IMG/VR virus record: IMGVR_UViG_3300021356_000159
Coordinates: 1 to 24,636 of that record
DNA from: a virus
Strand: one strand, 5' to 3'
DNA: 24,636 nt
In this document: in pieces, positions 16,627 to 24,636 of the stretch
Layout: each line of letters starts with the position of its first letter
Numbering within the stretch: the stretch's first letter is position 1
Notes under the pieces: model-generated
The model's database searches: none
Told to the model about the DNA's origin: nothing
The model's input: only the letters and a program-made list of their open reading frames with translations
Program-made: the position numbers and the translations under genes

Positions 16627-19600
16627 ATGGCACAGAATACCAACCTGAACATCGCCCCTTATTTTGACGACTTTGACTCGGATAAGGGGTTTCTAAAAGT
16701 TCTTTTTAAGCCAGGGTATCCAGTTCAAGCTAGAGAACTGACGACTCTGCAGAGTATTCTGCAGAATCAGATTGACACGTTTGGTCAAGGTGTATATAAG
16801 GAAGGATCTGTAGTAGTTCCTGGTGGAATTACTCTTAATAACGATTTTCCCGCAGTCTTAATCCAGAACACATATCTCAACCTAGATGTTGAGTTATATC
16901 GTGCTGCGATTGACGGAAAGGTTATTAAAGGCGCTACATCTGGCGTTCGTGCTAGAGTTTCATTCTCTATTTCTGCTGCTACTTCGGAAAGAAATAATAT
17001 TACGTTTTATGTAACGTATTTACAAAAAGCAAGCGATAATACTACTACAACATTTACTAATGGTGAAGTTCTGACTTGTGAAGAAGATATCACATATCAA
17101 TCTACAACTATTTCTGCAGGAACTCCATTAGCACAACTTCTCAACTCAAACTCAAGTTCCACTGGTTCTACCGCTAACATTGGTGCTGGTATCTATTTTG
17201 TAAGAGGTTATTTTGTACCTGTTCTAGAACAAACTCTTATTCTTGATCAGTATGGAACTACTCCAACATATAAAGTTGGTTTAAAAGTAGAAGAAAGACT
17301 CATCACTGCAGATGAAGATGAGACTCTTTATGATAATGCTATTGGTAGCACTAACTTCTCCGCTCCTGGCGCAGACAGATTTAAAATCAATCTGACTTTA
17401 GTTAAAAAGAATGTCACAGATCCTAACTCTGCTGACTTTATTGAACTTCTTAGAACTGATACTGGATCCATTAAGAAAAAGGTCGTAAGAAGTGATCTTG
17501 GATTTATTAATCAAGTTCTTGCAAATCGAACTAGAGAGGAGTCTGGAGATTATTACGTCAAAAAATTTGATGTTGATGTAAGAGAAAATCTCAATGATGG
17601 ATTCAACAATGGAGTATATGACAGCGGTGCCACTACTGCTAACAACAATACTGCATCTGAGGATAAAGTAGCAGTTCAACTGTCTGCTGGTGTTGCATAT
17701 ATCTCTGGATTTAGAACTGAGAAACAATCTGCAACTTACACTGATGTAGATAAACCAAGAACTTTTATTGGTAAGGATAGTCAGTCTTTAAGTGCATCTT
17801 TCGGTAACCACATTCTTATTACCAATACACATCAAGCACCGTCTCTTTATGAGACCATTGAGTTGCGCGATGAGAAAAATACTACTCCTGGTACAGCTAA
17901 CGGAACCGTTATTGGAAAAACTAGGGTATATGGTTTTAGTTATGAAGATGGCACAAGAGACACTAGTTCTACCATCTATAGAGTAAACGTTGCTGATACT
18001 ACTCTTTATACTAAGTTAACTACTAACAGTGTAACTTGGACTGCTGGAAATAGAATTACTGGAGCGACTTCTGGCGCTAAAGGTTTTATTGCAAGTGGTT
18101 CTGGTACAACTGGTTACGTTTATGGTGTAACTGGTACGTTTGCACAAGCAGAAGCGCTTCTTGCTAGTGATGGTAGCACTTTTGCTACAAGCACCGCTGC
18201 ATATGCATATAACTTCAGTGATGTTAAGCAACTCGCTGGTAGCGGATTTACTGCTGATGTTCAGTTAGACGTAAAAGTTGCTCTACCTGGATCTGGTCCT
18301 ATTCTGTCTGGAGTTTCTGGTGGAAATGCTACAGTAACAGCAACTTTATCTAATTTTGTTTCTCAATTGAGACTTAATGATATTATCGAGTTCTCTAATA
18401 ACAATGCAAGTCATAAAGCGAAAGTTACTGCTATTACTAATAACTTTAGCTTTAATATCACTCGTCTTGGATCTACCACTCTTACTAATTCTGCAATTAC
18501 TAGTCCTCTAGTAAGAACTAGACCAGAAATCAAGGATACTAATAATCGTGTTCTCTTGACTGATATTGGTCAACAAGCTATTAAGAACACAAATAAAAAT
18601 AACACAGTTGCTCCATCTGGATTCTTTAGACAAAGTTATACTGGTATTAGTGTTTCTTCTGGATCTTTCAGTTTAACTGCTGGCACTGGTCTTTCATTCA
18701 GAGACGCTACTGACGCTGATGATTTCTTTGTCATTGTTACTGCTGGTGGAGGAACAATGCCAACGGGAACGATTGTAACTTCTGGTGGATCCCCAACTTT
18801 TAGTGCAGCTGCAGGAACTCAATCATCGGTCACTGTAAGCGGTCTAGACAACGCTGTAACTGGTGTTGAGGTCATTGCTACCGTATTCCAAAGCGATAGA
18901 TCTGCAAAGGTCAAGACAACCGAAAGGATGAAGATCCTTAAAATTGATGATACTACTGGTTCTGCTATCAACGGTCTGACTAGCAGCACTTCTGGATATG
19001 GTTATAGAATTGAAGATGATGAAATTTCTTTAGGTTGTGCAGACGTAATTAAGATTAAAGCAATCTTAGAATCTAGGGATGACCAAGACCCAATTCTCCC
19101 AAGTTTTCAGTATACAAATTTAACTGGAACCCTGCAAATTAATGATATTATCACTGGATCTATTTCAGGATCTAGAGCAAGAGTGGTTTCTATTGATAGT
19201 AACTATGTTTACTTCATCCCTGTAGGTGATGACAAGTTTACAGATGCCGAAACTATTTCTGCAGTAAATTCATCTTTAACTATTGTAGCTGGTTCTATTG
19301 TTTTAGGTTCTAAGGACATTACTGATACTTACACTTTAGATGATGGTCAGAGAGATCAATATTATGACTATTCTAGAATTGTAAGAAAAGCAGGTTTTAC
19401 TGCACCAACACATAAGATTCTCGTAATCTTTGATAGATTCTTAACTACAAGTGGAACTGGTTTCTATACAGTAGACTCCTATCCAGCATCAGAGTATAAA
19501 GAGATTCCAAGTTATCTTGGTCTGCCTCTGCGTGATGCTATCGACTATAGACCAATTGTTCCATCAAATCTCAGTGGATCTGGTTCTAGAACAGCACCAT

Positions 19601-22600
19601 TTACTTTGACCTCTGGCGGTAAGTTTGATTTCAATAATCGTGCCTTCACTGGAAACTTAGTTGGTATTCCAGGAAGAAGTGATAGTACAATTATTAGTTA
19701 CGAGCACTACCTTGGAAGAATTGACAAGGTATTCCTCAACAAAGATAACGTTATTCAGATTGTGAAAGGTTCTCCATCTGAGTCTCTGGTTCAACCAGAA
19801 GATATTGATGATGCAATGCTCTTAGCAACTATCACTTACAATCCATATGTATTTGATGTTGAAGAAGATGTAAGTATTGTTGAGACAAACTTTAGAAGAT
19901 ATACATTTAGAGATATTCAGAAACTTGATGAAAGAATCAAGAATTTAGAATATTATACTCAACTTTCTTTACTTGAAAGTGAAACTGCAAACATGTCTAT
20001 TAGAGACACCAGTGGTCTTGATAGATTCAAGAATGGATTTATTGTTGATAACTTTGCAAGTCTCGCTACTAGCGACACTTTACACCCAGACTATAGAGTT
20101 TCTGTTGATTTTGAAGCAGGCGAACTACGTCCAAGTCACTATACTACTCAAGTTCCTCTTGTTTTTGGAACATCATCTACAAATATCAAACAAACTGGTA
20201 GTCTTATAACTCTGCCATTTACAGATGAACTGTTATTGCAGCAAGATTATGCTTCTGGAGTAGAGAACGTCAACCCATTTAACGTCTTTACTTTCATTGG
20301 TGATGTCACACTTTATCCAGAATCCGACAACTGGGTAGATACAAAATCACTTTCTCCAATCAAAGGTCCAACTGTAGAGGGCAACTTCTTAACGACTGTT
20401 CGTGAATTCAATGCAGATCAAAATGGATTTGCACCAATCCAATGGAATTCCTGGCAGACGACTTGGACAGGAACTTCTACATCTACCTCTAGTTCCAGAC
20501 AAGGTGGTGGAAAAGGTAGAAGACCATCGGTTAGAAATACAAGAACTACTACAACAACCACAAGACAGACCAGAACTGGTATTCGCTTTAGAGTAACTCC
20601 TATTATTGAGCAACAATCTCTCGGCAATAGAGTTGTTTCTGTAGAGCACATCAACTTTATGCGTTCTAGAAATATTGAGTTTAACGTCAAGAAACTCAAA
20701 CCTAGAACTAAGTTCTTTGCTTTCTTTGATGGAATTGCTGTATCGACTGCAAATATTACTCCAAAAATTATTGGTCTTGTAAAAGATCCTGCAGTTGACA
20801 CTAAGACTAATAGCACTCCTTTCCAAATTGGTGAGACTGTTTACGTCAAGGATGCAAACGGCAACTTTAGATTTAAAGCAAAAGCAGTTCCCCCAAACGA
20901 GGATAATACCATCAACCCTCTTGATGGATCAACCATCAGTGCTTTGAGTGATTATACTTCTAACTTAGGATTCATTAATATTGATACTAAGGCACTTGCA
21001 GATCAAGCAAAAGGAACTTACTATGGTTCTCCAAAACTTAATGATTATATTGTCGGAGAAACCTCAGGTGCAATTGCAAAGGTAAGTGACAAGTCTCTCA
21101 TCACTGACGGGGCAGGAAAACTGAGAGGAAGTTTCTTTATCTCTGATCCAAATGTAGCTGGTAATCAGAAGTTTAAGACTGGAACTAGACTCTTTAGACT
21201 TACTGACCAAAATGATGACAGCAGAACTCCTGGACTTTCTGATTCCAACGCAGAATCCGAGTTCACCTCTTCTGGTTTGCTTCAGACACAGCAAGAAACC
21301 ATCATTTCTGTAAGAAACGCAAGAGTTACTTCGGAGCAGATGAGACAGGAAAGAACTCTTGTCAACACATCTTCCAGTACAACCACAAGATTCGTTGACC
21401 CACTTGCACAGACTTTCCTCGTAGATGAGTCTGGTCTTGAGGGAGGCGTATATTTGAGCAAGGTAGATCTGTTCTTCCAAAGCAAGGATGCAGAAATTCC
21501 AGTATCTCTTGACATTAGAACTGTTGTAAATGGAACACCAACACAAGTTATCGTTCCATTGTCCAAGGTTGTTAAAGAACCAGCAGAAGTATTCATTTCT
21601 GAGGATGCATCTACACCAACAACATTTACTTTTGAGTCTCCTGTATTCATCCCATACAGACAAGAATTTGCATTAGTTCTGACATCAGACTCTAATAACT
21701 ATAAGACCTTTATTTCTATCTTGGGTAAGGATGCTATTGATGCTACTCACTCTGGTGAAAAGATCTCTGAGCAACCATATATCGGTGTTTTGTTTAAGTC
21801 TCAGAACGCATCTACTTGGACTCCTTCTCAGTTTGAAGATTTGATGTTTAAGATCTACAGATGTAAGTTTACTCTTCCAACCACATCTGCAAACTCGAAA
21901 CTTGTTCTTAATAATGCACAGTTGGGAGAGGGCAATGGTGGATTCCTCCGCTTGTTACCAAACTCCTTCTTACTTACTTCTGGAAGTGATGAAATTAGAG
22001 TATTCCATTCTAATCATGGTATGCAATCCAATCTCAACTATGTCAAAGTTGATGGTGTAATTTCTGAAATTGCAGACACAGCAATTAACATGGGTGGTGG
22101 ATTTGGAACTACTGCATCTCAAATTACTGTTGATGATGCCAGTGATCTCCACACCACTATTGGTGGATCTGCTGTTAGTGCATCTAATCCAGGATTTATC
22201 AGAATTCTTGGTACAGAAGAAGATGGAAGTGGTGATGAAGTTGTCGCATACGAGGCAATCAACGGAAATGTCATCAACGTTGTTGGTCATGGAGCTGGCA
22301 CTGTAACTGGTAGAAACTGGACAAACGGTTCTGGAACTGGCACAGGTAAGGCACATACAGATAACTCTGTAGTTGAGTGCTTTAACCTTGCAGGAATTCC
22401 ATTACCTCTGATCAACACTACTCACAGCAGCACCACAGGTGGAGTTATTAGCATCAATAGTCCACATTCTTACAATTTAAGAATTACTGGAAAAACTGCT
22501 GGTTCATCTCTCAGTGCAGGTGGTCCAAACATCACAGTCTCTCAAAATATTCCTTGGGATGTACTTACACCACAGATTCAGAATCAACAGCAACCAGAGA

Positions 22601-23286
22601 CTTCTTTAGTTGCTCGTGTCCTTGCTACTAGTGCAACTTCTGCTGGTCCTTTCCCATCTGGAGTGTCCGCTGAAACTTCCTTTGTCAAGGATACCACTTA
22701 TGCCGATGTAACTCTTGGAGAAATTAATTACTTTACTGCAACTAAGATGATTGCATCTGAGTTGAATGAGATCAATAGAATGAATAGTGAAAAATCATTT
22801 ACCATGGAGATTGATTTCCTTTCCGAAAGAGATAATCTCTCCCCTGTAGTTGATCTTGAAAAGTGCTCTATCGTCACTACGGCAAACGTTTACAATAATA
22901 TTGAACCATCAAAAACTATCGGTGGAGAATGTGTAGCAAATTACATCACTAGACTCGCTAGACTTGATAAGGGTGCTACTGGTCTTAAAGTTATGCTCTC
23001 TGGAAATATCTTCACTCAATCTAACATTAGAGTGATGTATAAGATGGTTCCTGTTGGATTTGGTGGTAATGTTGATGATCTTGATTTTGAATTCTTTAAC
23101 ACAGATGGAAAACCTGATAGTGGCGTAATTAACGCTCAGAATAATCCAGAAGAATTTGAAGATTTTGAATATACTGTTGACGATCTTGGCAACTTCGACG
23201 CATTCCAAATCAAAATTGCTTTGGTTGGTTACAATCAACCATACATACCTAGAGTTAAAGATTTAAGGATTATTGCTCTAGCATGA
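16627..23286 (+). CDS. DUF4815-type large virion structural protein (2219 aa)
   Basis: The N-terminus (NLNIAPYFDDFDSDKGFLKV, then FKPGYPVQARELTTLQSIL and QIDTFGQGVYKEGSVVVPGG) is the hallmark of the DUF4815 family of large tail/baseplate proteins in marine myoviruses. TSGA modules occur near residues 105, 480, 842 and 1475. Residues 1279-1318 form a Thr/Ser/Arg/Gly-rich linker with RTTTTTTRQTRTG, followed by VEHINFMRSRNIEFNVKKLK, typical of large phage tail proteins. Around Asp1591 the motif FVDPLAQTFLVDESG opens a C-terminal jelly-roll-like part, and the protein ends with YNQPYIPRVKDLRIIALA. It begins directly after the gp8 stop and overlaps the next gene as ATGA. By position it replaces T4 genes 9/10, but homology to them is not shown. 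Its exact structural place is unknown. Confidence 0.88.
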   Translation: MAQNTNLNIAPYFDDFDSDKGFLKVLFKPGYPVQARELTTLQSILQNQIDTFGQGVYKEGSVVVPGGITLNNDFPAVLIQNTYLNLDVELYRAAIDGKVIKGATSGVRARVSFSISAATSERNNITFYVTYLQKASDNTTTTFTNGEVLTCEEDITYQSTTISAGTPLAQLLNSNSSSTGSTANIGAGIYFVRGYFVPVLEQTLILDQYGTTPTYKVGLKVEERLITADEDETLYDNAIGSTNFSAPGADRFKINLTLVKKNVTDPNSADFIELLRTDTGSIKKKVVRSDLGFINQVLANRTREESGDYYVKKFDVDVRENLNDGFNNGVYDSGATTANNNTASEDKVAVQLSAGVAYISGFRTEKQSATYTDVDKPRTFIGKDSQSLSASFGNHILITNTHQAPSLYETIELRDEKNTTPGTANGTVIGKTRVYGFSYEDGTRDTSSTIYRVNVADTTLYTKLTTNSVTWTAGNRITGATSGAKGFIASGSGTTGYVYGVTGTFAQAEALLASDGSTFATSTAAYAYNFSDVKQLAGSGFTADVQLDVKVALPGSGPILSGVSGGNATVTATLSNFVSQLRLNDIIEFSNNNASHKAKVTAITNNFSFNITRLGSTTLTNSAITSPLVRTRPEIKDTNNRVLLTDIGQQAIKNTNKNNTVAPSGFFRQSYTGISVSSGSFSLTAGTGLSFRDATDADDFFVIVTAGGGTMPTGTIVTSGGSPTFSAAAGTQSSVTVSGLDNAVTGVEVIATVFQSDRSAKVKTTERMKILKIDDTTGSAINGLTSSTSGYGYRIEDDEISLGCADVIKIKAILESRDDQDPILPSFQYTNLTGTLQINDIITGSISGSRARVVSIDSNYVYFIPVGDDKFTDAETISAVNSSLTIVAGSIVLGSKDITDTYTLDDGQRDQYYDYSRIVRKAGFTAPTHKILVIFDRFLTTSGTGFYTVDSYPASEYKEIPSYLGLPLRDAIDYRPIVPSNLSGSGSRTAPFTLTSGGKFDFNNRAFTGNLVGIPGRSDSTIISYEHYLGRIDKVFLNKDNVIQIVKGSPSESLVQPEDIDDAMLLATITYNPYVFDVEEDVSIVETNFRRYTFRDIQKLDERIKNLEYYTQLSLLESETANMSIRDTSGLDRFKNGFIVDNFASLATSDTLHPDYRVSVDFEAGELRPSHYTTQVPLVFGTSSTNIKQTGSLITLPFTDELLLQQDYASGVENVNPFNVFTFIGDVTLYPESDNWVDTKSLSPIKGPTVEGNFLTTVREFNADQNGFAPIQWNSWQTTWTGTSTSTSSSRQGGGKGRRPSVRNTRTTTTTTRQTRTGIRFRVTPIIEQQSLGNRVVSVEHINFMRSRNIEFNVKKLKPRTKFFAFFDGIAVSTANITPKIIGLVKDPAVDTKTNSTPFQIGETVYVKDANGNFRFKAKAVPPNEDNTINPLDGSTISALSDYTSNLGFINIDTKALADQAKGTYYGSPKLNDYIVGETSGAIAKVSDKSLITDGAGKLRGSFFISDPNVAGNQKFKTGTRLFRLTDQNDDSRTPGLSDSNAESEFTSSGLLQTQQETIISVRNARVTSEQMRQERTLVNTSSSTTTRFVDPLAQTFLVDESGLEGGVYLSKVDLFFQSKDAEIPVSLDIRTVVNGTPTQVIVPLSKVVKEPAEVFISEDASTPTTFTFESPVFIPYRQEFALVLTSDSNNYKTFISILGKDAIDATHSGEKISEQPYIGVLFKSQNASTWTPSQFEDLMFKIYRCKFTLPTTSANSKLVLNNAQLGEGNGGFLRLLPNSFLLTSGSDEIRVFHSNHGMQSNLNYVKVDGVISEIADTAINMGGGFGTTASQITVDDASDLHTTIGGSAVSASNPGFIRILGTEEDGSGDEVVAYEAINGNVINVVGHGAGTVTGRNWTNGSGTGTGKAHTDNSVVECFNLAGIPLPLINTTHSSTTGGVISINSPHSYNLRITGKTAGSSLSAGGPNITVSQNIPWDVLTPQIQNQQQPETSLVARVLATSATSAGPFPSGVSAETSFVKDTTYADVTLGEINYFTATKMIASELNEINRMNSEKSFTMEIDFLSERDNLSPVVDLEKCSIVTTANVYNNIEPSKTIGGECVANYITRLARLDKGATGLKVMLSGNIFTQSNIRVMYKMVPVGFGGNVDDLDFEFFNTDGKPDSGVINAQNNPEEFEDFEYTVDDLGNFDAFQIKIALVGYNQPYIPRVKDLRIIALA
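20461..20580 (+). other. Thr/Ser/Arg-rich low-complexity linker in the DUF4815 protein
   Basis: Residues 1279-1318 consist of GTSTSTSSSRQGGGKGRR, then PSVRNTRTTTTTTRQTRTG. It separates an N-terminal half from the FMRSRNIEFNVKKLKP beta domain. Strongly basic and flexible; perhaps a hinge or a loop cleaved or buried on assembly. The composition is seen directly, the role is inference. Confidence 0.7.
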
Positions 23287-23504
23287 TGAATGAAGACTAT
23301 GTTGAGTTGATACCTGTCGAGGGACATTCTAAGCTCGGCAGGGATAAAAATTCTAATGCGATTGTCAATATGGATCAGACTGGATATGAAGCATATATCC
23401 AGGCAAGAGAAGAGGCAAAACGCAAAGATCGTACCTTGAATGATCTGCGAGATGAAATAGACGAACTGAAGGGTCTTGTAAAAAGTCTCCTGGAAGATCG
23501 ATAA
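23283..23504 (+). CDS. Small conserved-type coiled-coil protein (73 aa)
   Basis: 73 aa with a short N-terminal motif (DYVELIPVEGHSKLGRDKNS, then AIVNMDQTGYEAYIQ) and a C-terminal heptad region (REEAKRKDRTLNDLRDEIDE, then LKGLVKSLLEDR) that should form a coiled coil. There is no membrane segment. The gene starts with ATG ATG: the first ATG shares ATGA with the stop of the DUF4815 gene, so translation is coupled. I have the impression that similar proteins occur in cyanophage tail regions, but no function is known to me. A trimeric or dimeric clamp between virion proteins, or a chaperone, would fit. The TAA lies inside a late promoter motif. Confidence 0.8.
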   Translation: MMNEDYVELIPVEGHSKLGRDKNSNAIVNMDQTGYEAYIQAREEAKRKDRTLNDLRDEIDELKGLVKSLLEDR

Positions 23505-23507
23505 ATA
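23500..23507 (+). promoter_or_regulatory. T4-type late promoter motif GATAAATA, overlapping a stop codon
   Basis: Seven of eight bases match TATAAATA. The TAA stop of the 73-aa gene (23502-23504) is embedded. The predicted start near 23513 is about 30 bases before the ATG at 23544. Confidence 0.55.
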
Positions 23508-23514
23508 CCAATGA

Positions 23515-23522
23515 GCTAAATA
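23515..23522 (+). promoter_or_regulatory. Second late-promoter-like motif GCTAAATA
   Basis: Located 15 bases after the first motif. CTAAATA is a weaker variant of the T4 late consensus. Its predicted start near 23528 is next to the AAGGA (23526-23530) that is the only candidate ribosome-binding site for the gene at 23544. It may be a real second start or only AT-rich background. Confidence 0.35.
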
Positions 23523-23543
23523 ATAGAAGGAATTCTTTAGAGC

Positions 23544-23882
23544 ATGGCTTCTGCTGTATCCAATTTATTGATTTACCAAGGTTCTGACTTTAATATCGAT
23601 TTCACTGTAGAAAACGATAACGGGACCGCCTTTAACTTGACTGGATATAGTGTTGCTTGCTTAATTAAGAAACACTACACAAGTAGTACGTCTACAACTG
23701 TAACTGCTGCGATTCTATCGCCTGCTACAGCTGGACAAATTCAACTTTCTCTAGGGAATGCTGTAACTGCCACCATGAAGTCTGGTAGATACGTATATGA
23801 TGTCGTTATTACTTCTAGCACTGGAGTCAAATCTAGGGTCTTAGAAGGTTCTGTAAGTGTTCTTGAGGGGGTTACTATCTGA
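23544..23882 (+). CDS. Ig-like / BppU-N-like beta protein (112 aa), tail accessory
   Basis: The 112-aa protein follows the plan of BppU-N-like domains at the start of phage receptor-binding or baseplate-upper proteins: IYQGSDFNIDFTV, NGTAFNLTGYSVACLIKKHY, GQIQLSLGNAVTATMKSGRY, VYDVVIT, and a closing strand SRVLEGSVSVLEGV. The fold is probably a beta sandwich. Here it is a stand-alone domain, not fused to a fibre. The start has AAGGA 13 bases upstream, rather far. Its TGA overlaps the next ATG (TGATG), linking it to the Gly-rich 73-aa protein and the fibre-like protein behind it. A connector or adaptor between baseplate and fibre is the likely role, by inference. Confidence 0.75.
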   Translation: MASAVSNLLIYQGSDFNIDFTVENDNGTAFNLTGYSVACLIKKHYTSSTSTTVTAAILSPATAGQIQLSLGNAVTATMKSGRYVYDVVITSSTGVKSRVLEGSVSVLEGVTI

Positions 23883-24103
23883 TGGCACGATTAAGATTCG
23901 GAGACCAATCTGTACCTAGAGTAACGAGAGTTGCTACTGGAGGCGGTGGAGGAAGTATCGGTGGGTTATCGGATATCGACCTTACCGACACCTCACAAGG
24001 CGGATTGCAAGATGGGTCAGTTTTAGTTTATGACCAAACAAACAGCAAGTTCGTCGCAACTAACGTATTAAATAACATCACGATCAACGGGGGTTCGTTC
24101 TGA
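23882..24103 (+). CDS. Small Gly-rich connector-like protein (73 aa)
   Basis: 73 aa. A basic N-terminus (MARLRFGDQSVPRVTRVAT) leads into a five-glycine run and then GLSDIDLTDTSQGGLQDGSV, LVYDQTNSKFVATNVL and a short NITINGGSF end. The 'L.D.DGSVLVYD..T.KFVA' motif is common in marine phage fibre-associated proteins, often as one module of a longer fibre. Here it is a separate gene that overlaps by one base on both sides (TGATG), so the three genes are probably translated together and may assemble together. I cannot assign a specific function. Confidence 0.75.
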   Translation: MARLRFGDQSVPRVTRVATGGGGGSIGGLSDIDLTDTSQGGLQDGSVLVYDQTNSKFVATNVLNNITINGGSF

Positions 24104-24636
24104 TGGCATCATCCATCCTTATTAAAAGAAGTACAGGCACGACAGCGCCAGGTACTATTACATACGGCGAATTAGCCGTAACTCAAAGTGGTACTGGTAC
24201 TCAAGCAAACCAGGGTGACCGTTTATTCGTCGGTGACAATAATGGTGCTGCCCAGGTTGTTGGTGGTAGGTATTTTACAGATCTGTTGGACCATGTTCAT
24301 GGTACCTTAACAGCGAGTTCTGCCGTACTTGTCGATAGTAACAGCAAAATCGACAATTGGAATGTCGATGACATCAATTTGAATGCAAACGTCATCACAA
24401 CTTCCACTACAGATACCGATCTTATTTTCCGAGCTAACGGAACAGGTAAGCTTGTAATTGAAGATGGACAAGAACTTGAGTTTGGTACAACTGGAGACGT
24501 AGAACTTGTTTATACTGATGCAGACGGTACGTTAGATATTAAGCGTGTAGCAGGAACCCCCGACCTGCGTGTCGCTGATGACATGCGTATCTACTTCGGT
24601 AATAATAAAGATGGTGGAATTCGTTATGATGAAGCA
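24103..24636 (+). CDS. Tail-fibre-like virion protein, N-terminal part (runs off the window)
   Basis: The frame starts at ATG 24103 (TGATG overlap) and is open to the last base, 178 residues. It opens with ASSILIKRSTGTTAPGTITY and GELAV, then GDRLFVGDNNGAAQVVGGRY, FTDLLDHVHGTL and SSAVLVDSNSKIDNWNVDDI. This N-terminal region is typical of long fibre or fibre-like structural proteins of T4-like cyanophages, and attaches the fibre to the baseplate. From residue about 95 a repetitive beta pattern (NLNANVIT, TDLIFRANGTGKLVIEDG, DVELVYTDADGTL) begins, as in a beta-helical shaft. Its Arg codons are mainly CGT, unlike the AGA-dominated giant gene. The receptor-binding end is not in the window. Confidence 0.82.
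   Translation, partial: MASSILIKRSTGTTAPGTITYGELAVTQSGTGTQANQGDRLFVGDNNGAAQVVGGRYFTDLLDHVHGTLTASSAVLVDSNSKIDNWNVDDINLNANVITTSTTDTDLIFRANGTGKLVIEDGQELEFGTTGDVELVYTDADGTLDIKRVAGTPDLRVADDMRIYFGNNKDGGIRYDEA

Noticed and set aside
20389-20826. Two overlapping minus-strand open frames (145 and 132 codons) in different phases
   Set aside because: They fall over the Thr/Ser/Arg-rich linker region, where biased codons rarely create antisense stops. The translations are low complexity and unsupported.
21064-21663. A 199-codon open frame on the minus strand within the DUF4815 gene
   Set aside because: It lies fully antisense to a clearly coding gene, its translation is Ser/Cys/Arg-rich without any family motif, and there is no start context. 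It is a shadow of codon bias in the + strand.

Overview
The window looks like part of the late structural (baseplate and tail) region of a T4-like marine myovirus, most probably a cyanophage of Synechococcus or Prochlorococcus. This rests on gene order (PAAR tip, gp25, gp6, very large protein, gp8, DUF4815 protein, small accessory proteins, fibre-like protein), on recognisable gp25, gp6 and gp8 sequences, on T4-type late promoter motifs (TATAAATA-like) between gene blocks, and on an AT-rich base composition. Every supported gene is on the + strand. There are no tRNA, rRNA, IS element or CRISPR signatures.

Layout. (1) 1-1125: the end of an unidentified gene, a 214-aa unrecognised protein and a PAAR-like spike tip; the last two overlap by one base. 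(2) 1126-1600: a small-gene interval with a 48-aa very basic protein, a strong hairpin/terminator that contains the Shine-Dalgarno of the next gene, a 56-aa protein, and two late-promoter-like motifs. (3) 1601-15092: gp25, gp6 and a 3747-aa modular protein in the gene 7 slot, closely packed and probably one late transcription unit. (4) 15115-23504: enlarged gp8, a 2219-aa DUF4815 protein and a 73-aa coiled-coil protein, behind a perfect TATAAATA. (5) 23544-24636: an Ig-like/BppU-like protein, a 73-aa Gly-rich connector and the N-terminus of a tail-fibre-like protein, behind two tandem late-promoter motifs.

Working together: gp25, gp6, the giant protein and gp8 correspond in order to the T4 baseplate wedge (25, 6, 7, 8). 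PAAR caps the central spike. The DUF4815 protein and the genes after it occupy the gene 9-12 slot, where T4 keeps its peripheral baseplate and short-fibre proteins. The most notable features are the size and mosaic architecture of the giant protein (carbohydrate-binding-like modules, a YHYH-type domain, many GSGY beta repeats, a 129-residue helical repeat, three INGxxQ repeats), the presence of the same repeat modules in gp8 and the DUF4815 protein, late promoters fused to stop codons, and a hairpin that combines terminator and ribosome-binding site. No clearly new biological system was found, but the regulatory overlaps and the repeat sharing merit follow-up.
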